DNA of 64,000 nt, taken from positions 32,921-96,920 of the forward strand of contig CALMFH010000155.1 in assembly GCA_937864925.1 (NCBI GenBank). The letters are read 5' to 3'. This DNA is from an uncultured Alphaproteobacteria bacterium (GTDB lineage: Bacteria; Pseudomonadota; Alphaproteobacteria; Rhizobiales; Ancalomicrobiaceae). The translations under genes and the position numbers were made by a program. Under the pieces are notes generated by a model. The model did no database searches and was not told the DNA's origin. It worked only from the letters and a program-made list of their open reading frames with translations. Of the stretch, positions 10,225 to 20,500 are shown in pieces (the stretch's first letter is position 1; every line of letters starts with the position of its first letter).

Positions 10225-11082
10225 ATGTTGACCATTCTCTTCGACGGCATATCGACGGGCATGTTGCTCTTCGTGCTGGCCTGCGGGCTCGCCGTGACGC
10301 TCGGGCTGATGAACTTCGTCAATCTCGCCCACGGCGCCTTCGCCATGGCCGGCGGTTACGTCACCGTCATCGCCATGCAGCGTTTCGGCGTGCCCTTCCT
10401 CGCCACGCTGCCGCTCGCCTTCCTGGTCGCCGCGGCGATCGGCCTGGTGCTCGAGCGCACGCTCTATGTCCACATGTACGGGCGCAGCCATCTCGATCAG
10501 GTGCTGTTCTCGATCGGTCTGGTCTTCATGGCGATGGCGGGGATGGACTGGTTCATGGGGTCGAGCCCGCAGAACGTCATCCTGCCGGAGGCGCTCAAGG
10601 GGCGCTTCGACGTCGGTGGGATCGGCATCGGGCGCTATCGGCTGTTCCTGCTGGTGGTGTGCGGCGTCCTCGCGGTCTGGCTGCAGATGATCCTGTCGAA
10701 GACGCGGTTCGGCAGCCGGCTGCGTGCCGCGGTCGACGACCAGCGGGTGGCGCGCGGTCTCGGCATCGGCGTGCAGACGATCTTCGCCCTGACCTTCGCC
10801 GTCGGCTCCGGCCTCGCCGGACTCGGCGGAGCGCTCGGCGCCGAGATCCTCGGCCTCGATCCCACCTTTCCGGTCAAATACATGATCTTCTTCCTGATCG
10901 TCGTCACGGTCGGCGGTACGTCGTCGATCGTCGGCCCCTTCGTGGCGGCGCTGCTGCTCGGCATCGCCGACGTCGGCGGCAAGTACTACGTGCCGCAGCT
11001 CGGTTCCTTCGTCATCTACGCGTTGATGATCGCCGTGCTGATCGTGCGGCCGAACGGGCTCTTCGCCCGGCCGGGTCGCTGA
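10225..11082 (+). CDS. livH: LIV-type ABC transporter permease (LivH)
   Basis: A 285-residue inner-membrane permease with about eight hydrophobic segments. LGLMNFVNLAHGAFAMAGGY near residues 28-48 is the hallmark of LivH permeases. The cytoplasmic coupling region contains RAAVDDQRVARGLGIGVQ. With the LivM at 11093 it forms the membrane channel of the importer. It is separated from the binding-protein gene by the REP-like pair and is followed by livM after ten bases. Confidence 0.9.
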   Translation: MLTILFDGISTGMLLFVLACGLAVTLGLMNFVNLAHGAFAMAGGYVTVIAMQRFGVPFLATLPLAFLVAAAIGLVLERTLYVHMYGRSHLDQVLFSIGLVFMAMAGMDWFMGSSPQNVILPEALKGRFDVGGIGIGRYRLFLLVVCGVLAVWLQMILSKTRFGSRLRAAVDDQRVARGLGIGVQTIFALTFAVGSGLAGLGGALGAEILGLDPTFPVKYMIFFLIVVTVGGTSSIVGPFVAALLLGIADVGGKYYVPQLGSFVIYALMIAVLIVRPNGLFARPGR

Positions 11083-11092
11083 GGAGGACGCG

Positions 11093-12124
11093 ATGACCGA
11101 CACCACCGCCTCCCCGACCCTCACGCCGGTCGACCGCGCCCGCCGTTTCCTCGCCGCGGAAGCGCGCTGGAGCTGGCTCGAGATCGTCTTCTGGATCGTC
11201 GCCTTCGCGCTCGCCTTCGGCTTCCGCTCGAACCATCTGCTGTTCGCCGAGATCGCCATCCTGGCGCTGTTCGCCGTGTCTCTCGACCTGATCCTCGGCT
11301 ATGCCGGCATCGTGTCGCTCGGCCATGCCGCCTTCTTCGGGCTCGGTGCCTACACCGTCGGTATCATGGCGCGCAGCGGCTGGGGCGATCCCCTGACCGG
11401 TCTCGTGGCGGCGGCGGTCACCGCCGGTATCCTCGGCTTCGTCACCTCGTTCCTGGTGCTGCGCGGCACCGACCTGACGCGGCTGATGATCACGCTCGGC
11501 GTCGCCTCGCTGCTGCACGAGACCGCCAACAAGCTCGACTGGCTGACCGGCGGCGCCGATGGCCTTCAGGGTATGATGGTCGGTCCGGTGCTCGGCCGCT
11601 TCAGCTTCGATCTCTACGGCACGACGGCCTATGTCTATGCGCTGAGCGTGCTGTTCGTCGTGGTGCTGGGGCTGCGGGTGCTGGTCCATTCGCCCTTCGG
11701 TCACACCCTGCGGGCGATCCGCGACAATCCGCTCCGGGCACGGGCGATCGGTATTCCGGTCGCCCGGCGACTGATCGCCGCCTATACGCTCGCCGCGATG
11801 ATCGCCGGCATCGCCGGGGCGCTGCTCGCCCAGACTTCGGGCTTCGCCTCGCTCGACGTGTTGGAGTTCCACCGCTCCGCCGACGTCATGCTGGTGCTGG
11901 TCATCGGCGGTTCGGGTCGACTCTACGGCGGTATCCTCGGGGCCATCGTCTTCCGCCTGGCGCAGGACGGAATCGCCACGCTCACCCCGCAGTACTGGCA
12001 GTTCTGGATCGGGCTCGGCCTCGTCGCGCTGGTGCTCGCCGGTCGCGACCGGCTGGAGACGGCGGGCCGGCGACTGGTCGCGCGCGCCCTGCCGTGGCTC
12101 GCCGCCAAGGAGACGACGCGATGA
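11093..12124 (+). CDS. livM: LIV-type ABC transporter permease (LivM)
   Basis: A 343-residue inner-membrane permease. It has the LivM hallmark [24 protein letters not shown] and the coupling helix [19 protein letters not shown]. Both N- and C-terminal ends are charged and cytoplasmic. The start follows TGAGGAGGACGCG, and its stop overlaps the livG start in ATGA. It forms the translocation pore with LivH. Confidence 0.9.
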   Translation: MTDTTASPTLTPVDRARRFLAAEARWSWLEIVFWIVAFALAFGFRSNHLLFAEIAILALFAVSLDLILGYAGIVSLGHAAFFGLGAYTVGIMARSGWGDPLTGLVAAAVTAGILGFVTSFLVLRGTDLTRLMITLGVASLLHETANKLDWLTGGADGLQGMMVGPVLGRFSFDLYGTTAYVYALSVLFVVVLGLRVLVHSPFGHTLRAIRDNPLRARAIGIPVARRLIAAYTLAAMIAGIAGALLAQTSGFASLDVLEFHRSADVMLVLVIGGSGRLYGGILGAIVFRLAQDGIATLTPQYWQFWIGLGLVALVLAGRDRLETAGRRLVARALPWLAAKETTR

Positions 12125-12870
12125 CCCTGGCTCTCGAGACGCGCGGACTGATGAAGTCCTTCGGCGGTCTGATCGCCACCAACGACGTGTCGCTGCAACT
12201 GCCGAAAGGTGCCCGCCACGCCCTGATCGGGCCGAACGGCGCCGGCAAGACGACGTTGATCAACCTCTTGACCGGGGTGCTGACGCCGACCTCGGGCGAG
12301 ATCCTACTCGACGGGCGCGACATCGGCTCGCTCGGGGTGGAACAGCGTGTCCGCCTCGGCCTGACCCGGACCTTCCAGATCAACCAGCTCTTCGGCGATC
12401 TCACTCCGATCGAGACGGTGGCACTCGCCGTGTCGGAGCGGCAGGGGCGCGGCGGAGACTGGTGGCGGCGGGTCGGAACCAAAGGGGCGGTGCTCGACGA
12501 ACTGGTCGAAGTGCTCGACCGTTTCGACCTCACCGACCGGATGACCGAGCAGACCCGGCTCCTGCCCTACGGCAAGCAGCGGCTCCTGGAGATCGCGGTG
12601 GCGCTCGCCACCCGGCCGCGGGTGCTGCTGCTCGACGAGCCGGCGGCCGGCGTGCCCGAGGGCGAGCGCGAGGAGATCCTGGAGGCGGTCGCCGACCTGC
12701 CGAAAGACGTCACCGTGGTGTTGATCGAGCACGACATGGATCTGGTCTTCCGCTTCGCCGAGAGCATCAGCGTGCTGGTGGCCGGCGCGGTGCTGACCGA
12801 AGGCACGGTCGAGCAGATCAAGTCGGATCCGCGGGTCAAGGCGGTCTATCTCGGCGAAAGCGAAGCATGA
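12121..12870 (+). CDS. livG: LIV-type ABC transporter ATPase (LivG)
   Basis: A 249-residue cytoplasmic ATPase. Walker A is GPNGAGKTT and Walker [12 protein letters not shown]. The segment between them has the long LivG-type insertion, and the signature is degenerate ([15 protein letters not shown]). It ends in [10 protein letters not shown], a LivG hallmark. The start at 12121 overlaps the livM stop in ATGA; the open frame extends to 12094 but has no better start. It couples ATP hydrolysis to transport together with LivF. Confidence 0.9.
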   Translation: MTLALETRGLMKSFGGLIATNDVSLQLPKGARHALIGPNGAGKTTLINLLTGVLTPTSGEILLDGRDIGSLGVEQRVRLGLTRTFQINQLFGDLTPIETVALAVSERQGRGGDWWRRVGTKGAVLDELVEVLDRFDLTDRMTEQTRLLPYGKQRLLEIAVALATRPRVLLLDEPAAGVPEGEREEILEAVADLPKDVTVVLIEHDMDLVFRFAESISVLVAGAVLTEGTVEQIKSDPRVKAVYLGESEA

Positions 12871-12892
12871 GCCGGACGAGAGGACAGGACTG

Positions 12893-13597
12893 ATGGGCAA
12901 CCTTCTCGAGGTCGAAGGCCTCACCGCCGGCTACGGTGAGGCGGTGGTGCTCGACCGCCTCTCCTTCTCCCTGAAGGAAGGCGAGGCGGCGGCACTGCTC
13001 GGCCGCAACGGCATGGGCAAGACGACGCTGATCGACAGTATCGTCGGGGTGACGCGGCGCTTCGCCGGAACCATCCGCCTCGCCGGGGCCGACGTCTCGT
13101 CGTTCCCGCCGGAAAAGCGGGCGGCGGCGGGCATCGGCTGGGTGCCGCAGGAACGCAACATCTTCAAGTCGTTGACGGTGGAGGAGAACCTCACCGCCAT
13201 CGCGCGGCCGGGGCCGTGGACGCTGAGGCGCATCTACGACATGTTCCCGCGGCTCGAGGAGCGGCGCTCCAACATGGGCAACCAGCTCTCCGGCGGCGAA
13301 CAGCAGATGTTGGCGGTGGCGCGCGCCCTGGCGCTGAACCCGAAGCTGATCCTGCTCGACGAGCCGCTCGAGGGGCTGGCGCCGATCATCGTCGAGGAAC
13401 TGCTCGCCGCCTTCCGCCGCATCGTCCGCGACGAAGGGGTCGCCTGCATCCTGGTCGAGCAGCAGCCGCGCAAGGTGCTGGCGGTGACCGATACGGCGAT
13501 CGTGCTGGAGCGCGGCGCCATCGTGCTGGAAGCGCCGAGCGCCGAGCTGATCGCCGATCCGGCGCGGCTGGAGAAGCACCTCGGCGTCGGCCACTGA
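12893..13597 (+). CDS. livF: LIV-type ABC transporter ATPase (LivF)
   Basis: A 234-residue cytoplasmic ATPase. Walker A is GRNGMGKTT, signature LSGGEQQMLAVARAL and Walker B LILLDEPLEGLAP, as usual for LivF. It ends EKHLGVGH. It is the last gene of the plus-strand catabolic-transport operon and converges on the gntR gene, whose stop lies 13 bases away. ATG 12893 follows GAGAGGACAGGACTG. Confidence 0.9.
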   Translation: MGNLLEVEGLTAGYGEAVVLDRLSFSLKEGEAAALLGRNGMGKTTLIDSIVGVTRRFAGTIRLAGADVSSFPPEKRAAAGIGWVPQERNIFKSLTVEENLTAIARPGPWTLRRIYDMFPRLEERRSNMGNQLSGGEQQMLAVARALALNPKLILLDEPLEGLAPIIVEELLAAFRRIVRDEGVACILVEQQPRKVLAVTDTAIVLERGAIVLEAPSAELIADPARLEKHLGVGH

Positions 13598-13610
13598 GGG
13601 GGGCGCGATC

Positions 13611-14333
13611 TCACCGCGCCTCGAGCAGGCGGGCGTGGGCCGGGGCCTCGGTCGATTCGAACATGTCGGGGAACTGCCGGGTGAGCCGCGGCAGGGCGGC
13701 GAGGATCTCGCGCATGTGGCGGCGCATCGCCGCCTCGGCGGCGTCGGGCGAGCGGCTGCGCAGCGCCTCGACGATGGAGCGGTGCTGGGCGACGAGCACG
13801 TCGATCGGCGTCGCCGCCGGCAGGCTCAGGTAGCGGACACGGTCCATCTGGGCGCGGGCGCCTTCGATGACCCGCAGCGCCGGGTCGCACTCGCAGCACT
13901 CGACGATGGCGCGATGGAACTCCTCGTCGAGATCGTAGAAGCGGCCGGGGTCACCGGCAGCGGTCGCCTCCTCCTGGCGTGCGATCAGGCCGTCGAGACG
14001 TTCGAGGTCGGCCGGCGAGATCAGGGCCGCGGCGGTGCGCACCAACGCGCATTCCACCGCCTCGCGGACGAACCGGGCGTTGAGCACGTCGCGCACCGAG
14101 ATCCTGACGACGAAGGTGCCGCGGCTCGGCAGGACCTGCAGCAGACCGGTCTCGGCCAACTTGATGAAGGCTTCGCGCACCGGCTGCCGGCTCACCCCGT
14201 AACGCAGCGCGATCTCCTTCTCCGACAAGGCCTCGCCCGGCTTCAGGCGCATCTCGACGATCGCCCGGCGTAGTTCCTGGATGATCTGCGGGACGATCGG
14301 AGCAGCGAGATTGAGCGCGAGATCGGTCGACAT
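13611..14333 (-). CDS. GntR-family (FadR/FCD) transcriptional regulator
   Basis: A 240-residue regulator. The N-terminal winged helix (about residues 12-75) shows LSEKEIALRYGVSRQPVREAFIKL. The C-terminal FCD effector domain has the metal-ligand pattern DLDEEFHRAIVE, then QHRSIVEAL and MRRHMREI. The open frame runs far upstream, but ATG 14333 (MSTDLALN) leaves the operator palindrome outside the gene. It is divergent from the TRAP genes and probably represses them until a carboxylate ligand binds. Confidence 0.88.
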   Translation of the reverse strand: MSTDLALNLAAPIVPQIIQELRRAIVEMRLKPGEALSEKEIALRYGVSRQPVREAFIKLAETGLLQVLPSRGTFVVRISVRDVLNARFVREAVECALVRTAAALISPADLERLDGLIARQEEATAAGDPGRFYDLDEEFHRAIVECCECDPALRVIEGARAQMDRVRYLSLPAATPIDVLVAQHRSIVEALRSRSPDAAEAAMRRHMREILAALPRLTRQFPDMFESTEAPAHARLLEAR

Positions 14334-14364
14334 GGCGGCTTGCAATGCCCTCTGGTTCAGTAAT

Positions 14365-14388
14365 ACCATACCGGTATGGTGCCATACC
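14365..14388. promoter_or_regulatory. Palindromic GntR operator between gntR and the TRAP operon
   Basis: ACCATACCGGTATGGT (14365-14380) is a perfect 16-base palindrome. It overlaps GGTATGG-TG-CCATACC (14373-14388), a second perfect inverted repeat with a 2-base spacer. The three alternating CCATACC/GGTATGG half-sites lie in the 96-base gap between the divergent genes. This is the shape expected for FCD-type GntR operators. Two overlapping dimers could bind. Confidence 0.7.
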
Positions 14389-14429
14389 GCAAGCGAACAA
14401 AATGCGGGTGTGCCCCGGGGAGGTAGGAG

Positions 14430-15425
14430 ATGACTCGCGTGTCTCGTCGGTTCGTCGGTTCGATGATTTCCGGGTTCGTGGCCGCGGTGGCGGTGACGAC
14501 GTGCCTCGTCGGCACGGCCGCCGCCCAGACACAGCTCAACATCAACACCGCTCTGGCGCAGAGCGATCCGATCTACAAGGGACTCGAGCGGATGCGCGAC
14601 CGTGTCGCGGAGCGCTCCAAGGGTCAATTGACCATTCGCATCTTCCCCGGTTCGCAGCTCGGCAAGGACGAGGACGTGTTGGAACAGGCGCGCGCCGGCG
14701 CGAACGTCGCCGTGGTCGTCGACGGCGGCCGCATGGCGGTGTTCGTCAAGGAGTTCGGCATTCTCGGCGCGCCCTATCTGGCGCAGGGTTTCCAGGGCGT
14801 GCGCAAGGTGGTGACGTCGCCGCTGTTCGAGACCTGGGTCGCCAAGCTCAGGACCACCTCCGGCCATCAGGTGCTGTCGTTCAACTGGTGGCAGGGTGAG
14901 CGCCATCTGATCACCAACAAGCCGGTCTCCAAGCCGGCCGACCTCGCCGGTGTACGGATGCGCACCCCCGGCGCGCCGGTGTGGATGGAGACGATCCGCG
15001 CCATGGGCGCCACCCCGACGCCGATGGCCTGGGGCGAGGTCTATCCGGCGATGCAGCAGAAGGTCATCGACGCGGTCGAAGCGCAGGATCCGGCGTCGGT
15101 CGGCTCCAAGCTCTACGAGGTGGCCAAGTACGTCACCCAGACCGGTCACATCAACCTGATCACCGGTATCGTGACTTCGGCGGCCTGGTTCGACGGACTG
15201 CCGCCGGAGTTGCAGAAGATCCTGCGCGAGGAGGCGCTCGCGGCCGGCGATTACGCCTCGCAGATGACCGAGGAGTCGCTCGTCGGCTTCCAGGAGACGA
15301 TGAAGAAGAACGGCATGACCGTCACCGCGATCGACAAGGCGCCGTTCGTCGATGCGACCAAGGTGGTCTACGAGAAGCTCGGCTACACCGACCTGCGCAA
15401 GGAGGTCGACAAGCTCCTGCAGTGA
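14430..15425 (+). CDS. dctP: TRAP transporter solute-binding protein (DctP family)
   Basis: A 331-residue periplasmic binding protein with a signal peptide (about residues 1-32, cleavage after TAAA). Family features include FPGSQLGKDEDVLEQARAG and the ligand arginine motif in LAGVRMRTPG, followed by GATPTPMAWGEVYPAMQQKVIDAVEAQ. DctP proteins bind carboxylic acids through that arginine. It is the first gene after the GntR operator. A dicarboxylate, keto acid or aromatic acid is the likely ligand; which one cannot be read from the sequence. Confidence 0.9.
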   Translation: MTRVSRRFVGSMISGFVAAVAVTTCLVGTAAAQTQLNINTALAQSDPIYKGLERMRDRVAERSKGQLTIRIFPGSQLGKDEDVLEQARAGANVAVVVDGGRMAVFVKEFGILGAPYLAQGFQGVRKVVTSPLFETWVAKLRTTSGHQVLSFNWWQGERHLITNKPVSKPADLAGVRMRTPGAPVWMETIRAMGATPTPMAWGEVYPAMQQKVIDAVEAQDPASVGSKLYEVAKYVTQTGHINLITGIVTSAAWFDGLPPELQKILREEALAAGDYASQMTEESLVGFQETMKKNGMTVTAIDKAPFVDATKVVYEKLGYTDLRKEVDKLLQ

Positions 15426-15558
15426 GCCGGCCGGCGGCGTGATCAGCCGCCGATCGATCTCACCTGCCGCCCGTACCGCGGCTGCCACCGCAGCGGTACG
15501 GGCGCCTCTCCGGCGATCGCCCGCCGTCGGTCGATCTTCCCCGCGACAAGGTTCCGTC

Positions 15559-16065
15559 ATGTCCGACATCGTGGTTCGCCTCGAGCTCTTCGCCGCGAAA
15601 GCGCTGCTCGCCGCCATCGTTCTCCTGGTGTTCGTCGCCGCGGTCGGGCGGACCTTCGGACATCCGTTGGTGTGGTCGGTCGACGTCGCCCAGTTGCTGT
15701 TCATCTGGGTGTGTTTCCTCGGCGCCAACCGGGCCCTCCGGCTCAAGACCCACATCGGCGTCGATCTCTTCGTGCGCGGTCTGCCGCGTCGAGCGCGTCA
15801 CCACGTCGAACTGGTGCTGGCGGTGGTGGCGCTCGGATTCCTCGGGGTCCTGGCGGTCTCCGGCTATCGGCTCACGATGATGAACTGGCAGCGGGTCTAC
15901 GGCGACAGCGGCATCTCCTACGCCTGGGTGACCGCGGCGGTGCCGATCGGTGCGGCGATGCTGGCGGTCACCCTGATCATCCACGTGATGGGGGCGCTGC
16001 GTTCCGGCGGTCTCGTCTTCTATGCCGACCGGTCGATCGATCGTTCCGACAGCCAACTCGGGTGA
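15559..16065 (+). CDS. dctQ: TRAP transporter small permease (DctQ family)
   Basis: A 168-residue inner-membrane protein with four predicted transmembrane segments. It shows WSVDVAQLLFIWVCFLGANRAL, the DctQ hallmark. The start at 15559 follows GCGACAAGGTTCCGTC; the frame is open from 15352 but the earlier region is not membrane-like. It pairs with the large permease that begins seven bases after its stop. The 133-base gap before it contains no gene. Confidence 0.85.
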   Translation: MSDIVVRLELFAAKALLAAIVLLVFVAAVGRTFGHPLVWSVDVAQLLFIWVCFLGANRALRLKTHIGVDLFVRGLPRRARHHVELVLAVVALGFLGVLAVSGYRLTMMNWQRVYGDSGISYAWVTAAVPIGAAMLAVTLIIHVMGALRSGGLVFYADRSIDRSDSQLG

Positions 16066-16072
16066 GGTCGCC

Positions 16073-17350
16073 ATGTTGATCCTCTGGGGCCTCTTCTTCG
16101 TCCTGATGTTCCTGGGAATGCCGGTCGCCTTCGCCATCGGTCTGTCGGGGTTTTCGTTCTTCGCGCTCTCCGGCACCATCCCGGTGAGCATCGCCGTGCA
16201 ACAGATCGCCACCGCCTCGCAGAGTTTCCCGCTGCTGGCGGTGCCGTTCTTCGTGCTGGCCGGCCACATGATGAACAAGACCGGGATCACCCATCGGCTG
16301 ATCGCCTGTTCCAACGTGCTGGTGTCGTGGATGTCGGGCGGTCTCGCCCAGGTGTGCATCCTACTGTCGACGCTGATGGGCGGCGTATCGGGATCGGCGG
16401 TGGCGGACGCGGCGATGGAGGCGCGGATCCTCGGGCCCAACATGATCCGCTCGGGCTATTCGCGTGGCTTCACCTGCGCCTCGATCGCGGTCGGCTCGCT
16501 GATCACCGCCACCATCCCGCCGAGCCTCGGTCTCATCCTCTACGGCTTCGTCGGCAACGTCTCGATCGGCCGGCTGTTCCTCGGCGGCGTCATTCCCGGT
16601 CTGATGATGATGATGGCGCTGATGGGAGTGGTCTACGTCATCGCCCACAAGCGCGGCTATCGCGAGGCGCGCGCCGCCAAGCCGACCTGGGCGGAGATCC
16701 GGCGGGCGGTGGTGGACGCCAAATGGGCGCTGCTCTTCCCGGTGGCGCTGCTCGTCGGCATCCGTGGCGGCATCTTCACGCCGTCGGAGATCGGCGCCTT
16801 CGCCGTCGTCTACGCGGTGGTGGTCGGCGTCTTCCTGCACAAGGAACTGACGCTGGCGACGGCACTCGAGGCATTGGCCGAAGGCGTGCTCGACGTCGGC
16901 GTGATCATGCTGATCATCCTGATGTCGGGTATGGTCGGCTATGCGCTGATCTTCGAACAGGCGCCGCAGGTGGTGGCGGAATGGATGCTGGGGTTGACCA
17001 GCAACCCGATCGCGGTGGTCCTGCTGATCCTGTTCTTCCTGCTCGTCGCCGGCTGCTTCGTCGAGAGCACCGTGCTGGTGCTGCTCCTCACCCCGATCTT
17101 CGTGCCGATCATCACCAAGCTCGGGGTCGACCCGGTGCACTTCGGCATTCTGATGATGTCGATCGTCACCCTCGGTTCGATGACGCCGCCGGTCGGCGTG
17201 GCGATGTACACGGTGTGCTCGATCCTCGATACGCCGATCGAGGAATACACGGTGGAATCGATCCCCTTCGTCGCGGCGATCTGTGGCGTGGTGCTGGTCC
17301 TCGCCCTCTTTCCCGGACTGGTGCTCTGGTTGCCGAATCTCGTGATGTGA
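16073..17350 (+). CDS. dctM: TRAP transporter large permease (DctM family)
   Basis: A 425-residue inner-membrane protein with about twelve hydrophobic segments. It is the ion-coupled translocation subunit of the TRAP system. Typical DctM sequences include GMPVAFAIGLSG at the N-terminus, MGGVSGSAVADAAMEARIL and TATIPPSLGLILYGFVG. Near the C-terminus is MSIVTLGSMTPPVGVAMY. The start at 16073 follows GGTGAGG and gives the normal hydrophobic N-terminus. Confidence 0.92.
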   Translation: MLILWGLFFVLMFLGMPVAFAIGLSGFSFFALSGTIPVSIAVQQIATASQSFPLLAVPFFVLAGHMMNKTGITHRLIACSNVLVSWMSGGLAQVCILLSTLMGGVSGSAVADAAMEARILGPNMIRSGYSRGFTCASIAVGSLITATIPPSLGLILYGFVGNVSIGRLFLGGVIPGLMMMMALMGVVYVIAHKRGYREARAAKPTWAEIRRAVVDAKWALLFPVALLVGIRGGIFTPSEIGAFAVVYAVVVGVFLHKELTLATALEALAEGVLDVGVIMLIILMSGMVGYALIFEQAPQVVAEWMLGLTSNPIAVVLLILFFLLVAGCFVESTVLVLLLTPIFVPIITKLGVDPVHFGILMMSIVTLGSMTPPVGVAMYTVCSILDTPIEEYTVESIPFVAAICGVVLVLALFPGLVLWLPNLVM

Positions 17351-17526
17351 GGCGGAGCCGGACGGGTCGAGGGGCGTCGCGCCGTGGTGCCCGCGATCGG
17401 GCGGTCGTCGGCGCGGGCCGTCCGGTGCGGGAGCGCCGGTATGACGGCATTCGTAATCGGACCGCCGATTGACCCGCACCCGACGTCGCGTCAACAATCC
17501 GATATTCCGTGAAGAGGATCGGTTCG

Positions 17527-20500
17527 ATGCGCCGTCTGTTCCGTTGTGCCCTTCTCACCGCCACCATGCTCGCCGGGGTATCGACGGTCCGTGCCGCGGA
17601 CCGGGTGGCGCTGGTGATCGGCAACTCCGCCTACAAGTCGCAGAACGTGCTCGCCAATCCGGTGAACGACGCGGCCGATGTCGGCGTGATGTTCCGTGCC
17701 CTCGGATTCGAGGTGGTGGAGGGGCTCGACCTCGATGGCCCCGGCCTCAAGGCCAAACTCAAGGAGTTTCGCGACAAGCTCGAAGGCGGCACGCTGGCAG
17801 TCTTCTACTACGCCGGTCACGGCATCCAGGTGGAGGGGCGCAACTACATCATCCCGGTCGACGCCAAGATCGACAAGCCGGACGACGTGGCGCTCGAGAC
17901 CGTCGACATGGATCTGGTGTTGCAGTTGATGCGGGCGGAGAACCGGGTCAACGTCATCGTCCTCGACGCCTGCCGAGACAACCCGTTCGCCCGCTCGATC
18001 CGCCGCGCCACCAAGGGCGCCACCCGCGCCGCCGAGAGCGCCTACGGGGGGCTCGCCGAGATCAAGAGTTCGGTCGGTTCGGTGATCATCTACGCCACCG
18101 ACCCCGGCAACGTCGCCCAGGACGGCGACGGCCGTAATTCCCCCTTCACCAAGGCTTTCCTCGCCAACGCGGCGCAACCCGGGATCGAGATCTCCCGGGT
18201 GATCAAGCGCGTCCGCCTCGAGGTGGTGCAGGCGACCGGATCGCGGCAGGTGCCGTGGGACAGTTCGACCCTGATCAACGACGTCTATCTCGCCGGAGGC
18301 GCGCCGGCCGAGCTGCAACTCGCCGCCTACACCCCGGACGGAGCGACCGCGCCGGGAAACGCGCGACCGGCGTCGCCGGCGGGCGGACGGTCGCCGAGCG
18401 AACCGGCGAGCGCACCGACGCCGGTGCCCGAGCCGACGGCGGCCGATCAGTGCGACCGTCTGGCGAGCGATCCGCAGGACACGCTGCGCAATCGCAAGGT
18501 CGCAGTGGTGCGTTCGGTCGACGTCGCGCGCGCCATCCCGGCCTGCGAGAAGGCGGTGAGCGAAGCGCCGAAGGAGTTGCGCCTCGCCAATCAACTCGGG
18601 CGGGCCTATCTCAAGGCGCAACGTTTCGAAGAGGCGTTGCGGGTGTTCAAGGATGCCGCCGGGCGCGGCTCGCCCTATGCGACCAACGAGGTCGGATACC
18701 TCTACTACCGCGGTTTCGGCGGGGTGAAGAAGGACTACGCTCAGGCGCGGCCGTGGTTCGAAAAGGCGGCGCAGCTCGGCGTGCCGGTGTCGATGACCAA
18801 CCTCGCCTTCATGTATGCCCACGGCATCGGCGTCGAGAAGAGCGAGGAGAAGGCGCTGGTCTGGATGCGCAAGGCGGAGGCGCTCGGCGATCCGGGGGCG
18901 CTGGTGCAGCTCGCCTGGTACCACGCCGATGGTTTCGCCGTACCGCGCGACCCCGACAAGGGCAAGGTGCTCATGCAACGGGCCGCCGACATGGAGGAGC
19001 CGGAGGCGATGGCCGGTCTCGGCCTCTTCGCCCAGCGCGGGCTCGGCGGACCGCAGGACTTCGATGCCGCCCGCAAGTGGTTCGAGAAGGCGGCGGCCTA
19101 CGACAGCTCGTCGGGCATGTACAACCTCGGCTTCTTCTATCTCAACGGCCAGGGCGGGGCGCCGCGCGACTATGCCATCGCGCGCGACTGGTTCTCCCGC
19201 TCGGTCAAGCACGACGGCATCGACGCGATGATCGGCCTCGCCCACATGCGGCTCAACGGTCTCGGCGGTCCGGTCGATCTGCCGGGGGCGCGCGAGCTGC
19301 TCGAACAGGCCGCCGCCCACGACAACTCCCACGCCATGGTCTATCTCGCCAAGGAGTTGCGTGACGGGTCGTTCGGCGAAGTGGACGAGGCGGCGGCGCG
19401 CGCCTGGCTGGTCAAGGCGGTCGCCCTCGACGACGCCGACGCTCGCCGTCTGCTCGCCGAGATGAACCGGCCGGAGACGCCGGGGGACACCTGCGACCGG
19501 CTGGCGGCGATGGAGACCGATCCGCTGCGCCCGCCCGAGGTCAAGGGGATCACCTCCCCCGGCTCGATCGTCCACGCTCGCGCCATCCCGGCCTGCGAGG
19601 CGGCGGTGAAGGCGGCGCCCGGCACCCTGCGCTATTCGGTGCAGCTCGGCGCCGCCTACATCGCGGCCCAGCGCTGGAAGGACGCGGCCCGCGTCTTCGA
19701 GGCGGCGGCGCAGAAGAAGTCGGCCTTCGCCGCCATGTGGATGGGCAACATCCATCGTCGTGGCTTCGGCGTTCCGGTCGATCCGGCGGCGGCGCGGAAA
19801 TGGTGGGAACAGGCGAGCACGCTGGGTTCGCGCGACGCCATGTTCAATCTCGCCGTCCTCTATCACAACGGCGACGGTGGCGGCCGCGACTTCGTCAAGG
19901 CGCGTCAGTACTTCGAGAAGGCGGCGGCCCTCGGCGATCCCGCGGCGATGCGCGAGGTCGGCGAGCTCTGGTACTTCGGCCGCGGCGTGGCGGAGGACAA
20001 CACCCAGGCGCGTGTCTGGTACGAGAAGGCGGCGGCGCTCGACGACATCCGGTCCAAGCGACGGCTCGGCGAGATCATGCTCAAGGGCTACGGCGTCAAG
20101 GCCGACGCGACCGCGGCGCGACTGTGGTTCCAACGGGCCGCGGCCGACGGCGACACCGACTCCATGCGAGCCCTGGCCGATCTCTATCTCAACGGGCTCG
20201 GCGGTGATCGGGAGCCGAGCAAGGCGCGCGGCCTGCTCGAACAGGCGGCCGACGACGGCAATGCCAAGGCGATGGCGACACTGGCGCAGCTGCTGCTCGT
20301 CGGTGCAGTCGGCGACAAGGACGAAGCGGGCGCGCGCGCCTGGTACGAGAAAGCGGCGGCGGCCGGCGAGAAGTCGGCGATCGACTGGGTCGCCGCCCAT
20401 GCGCCGACTGCGGCACCGGACGCCTCGAAGGGAGATCTCTGCGATGCCGCCGCCGGCGCCGACATCGATCCGCTGCGCTCGGTCGAGCATCCGCCGGTCG

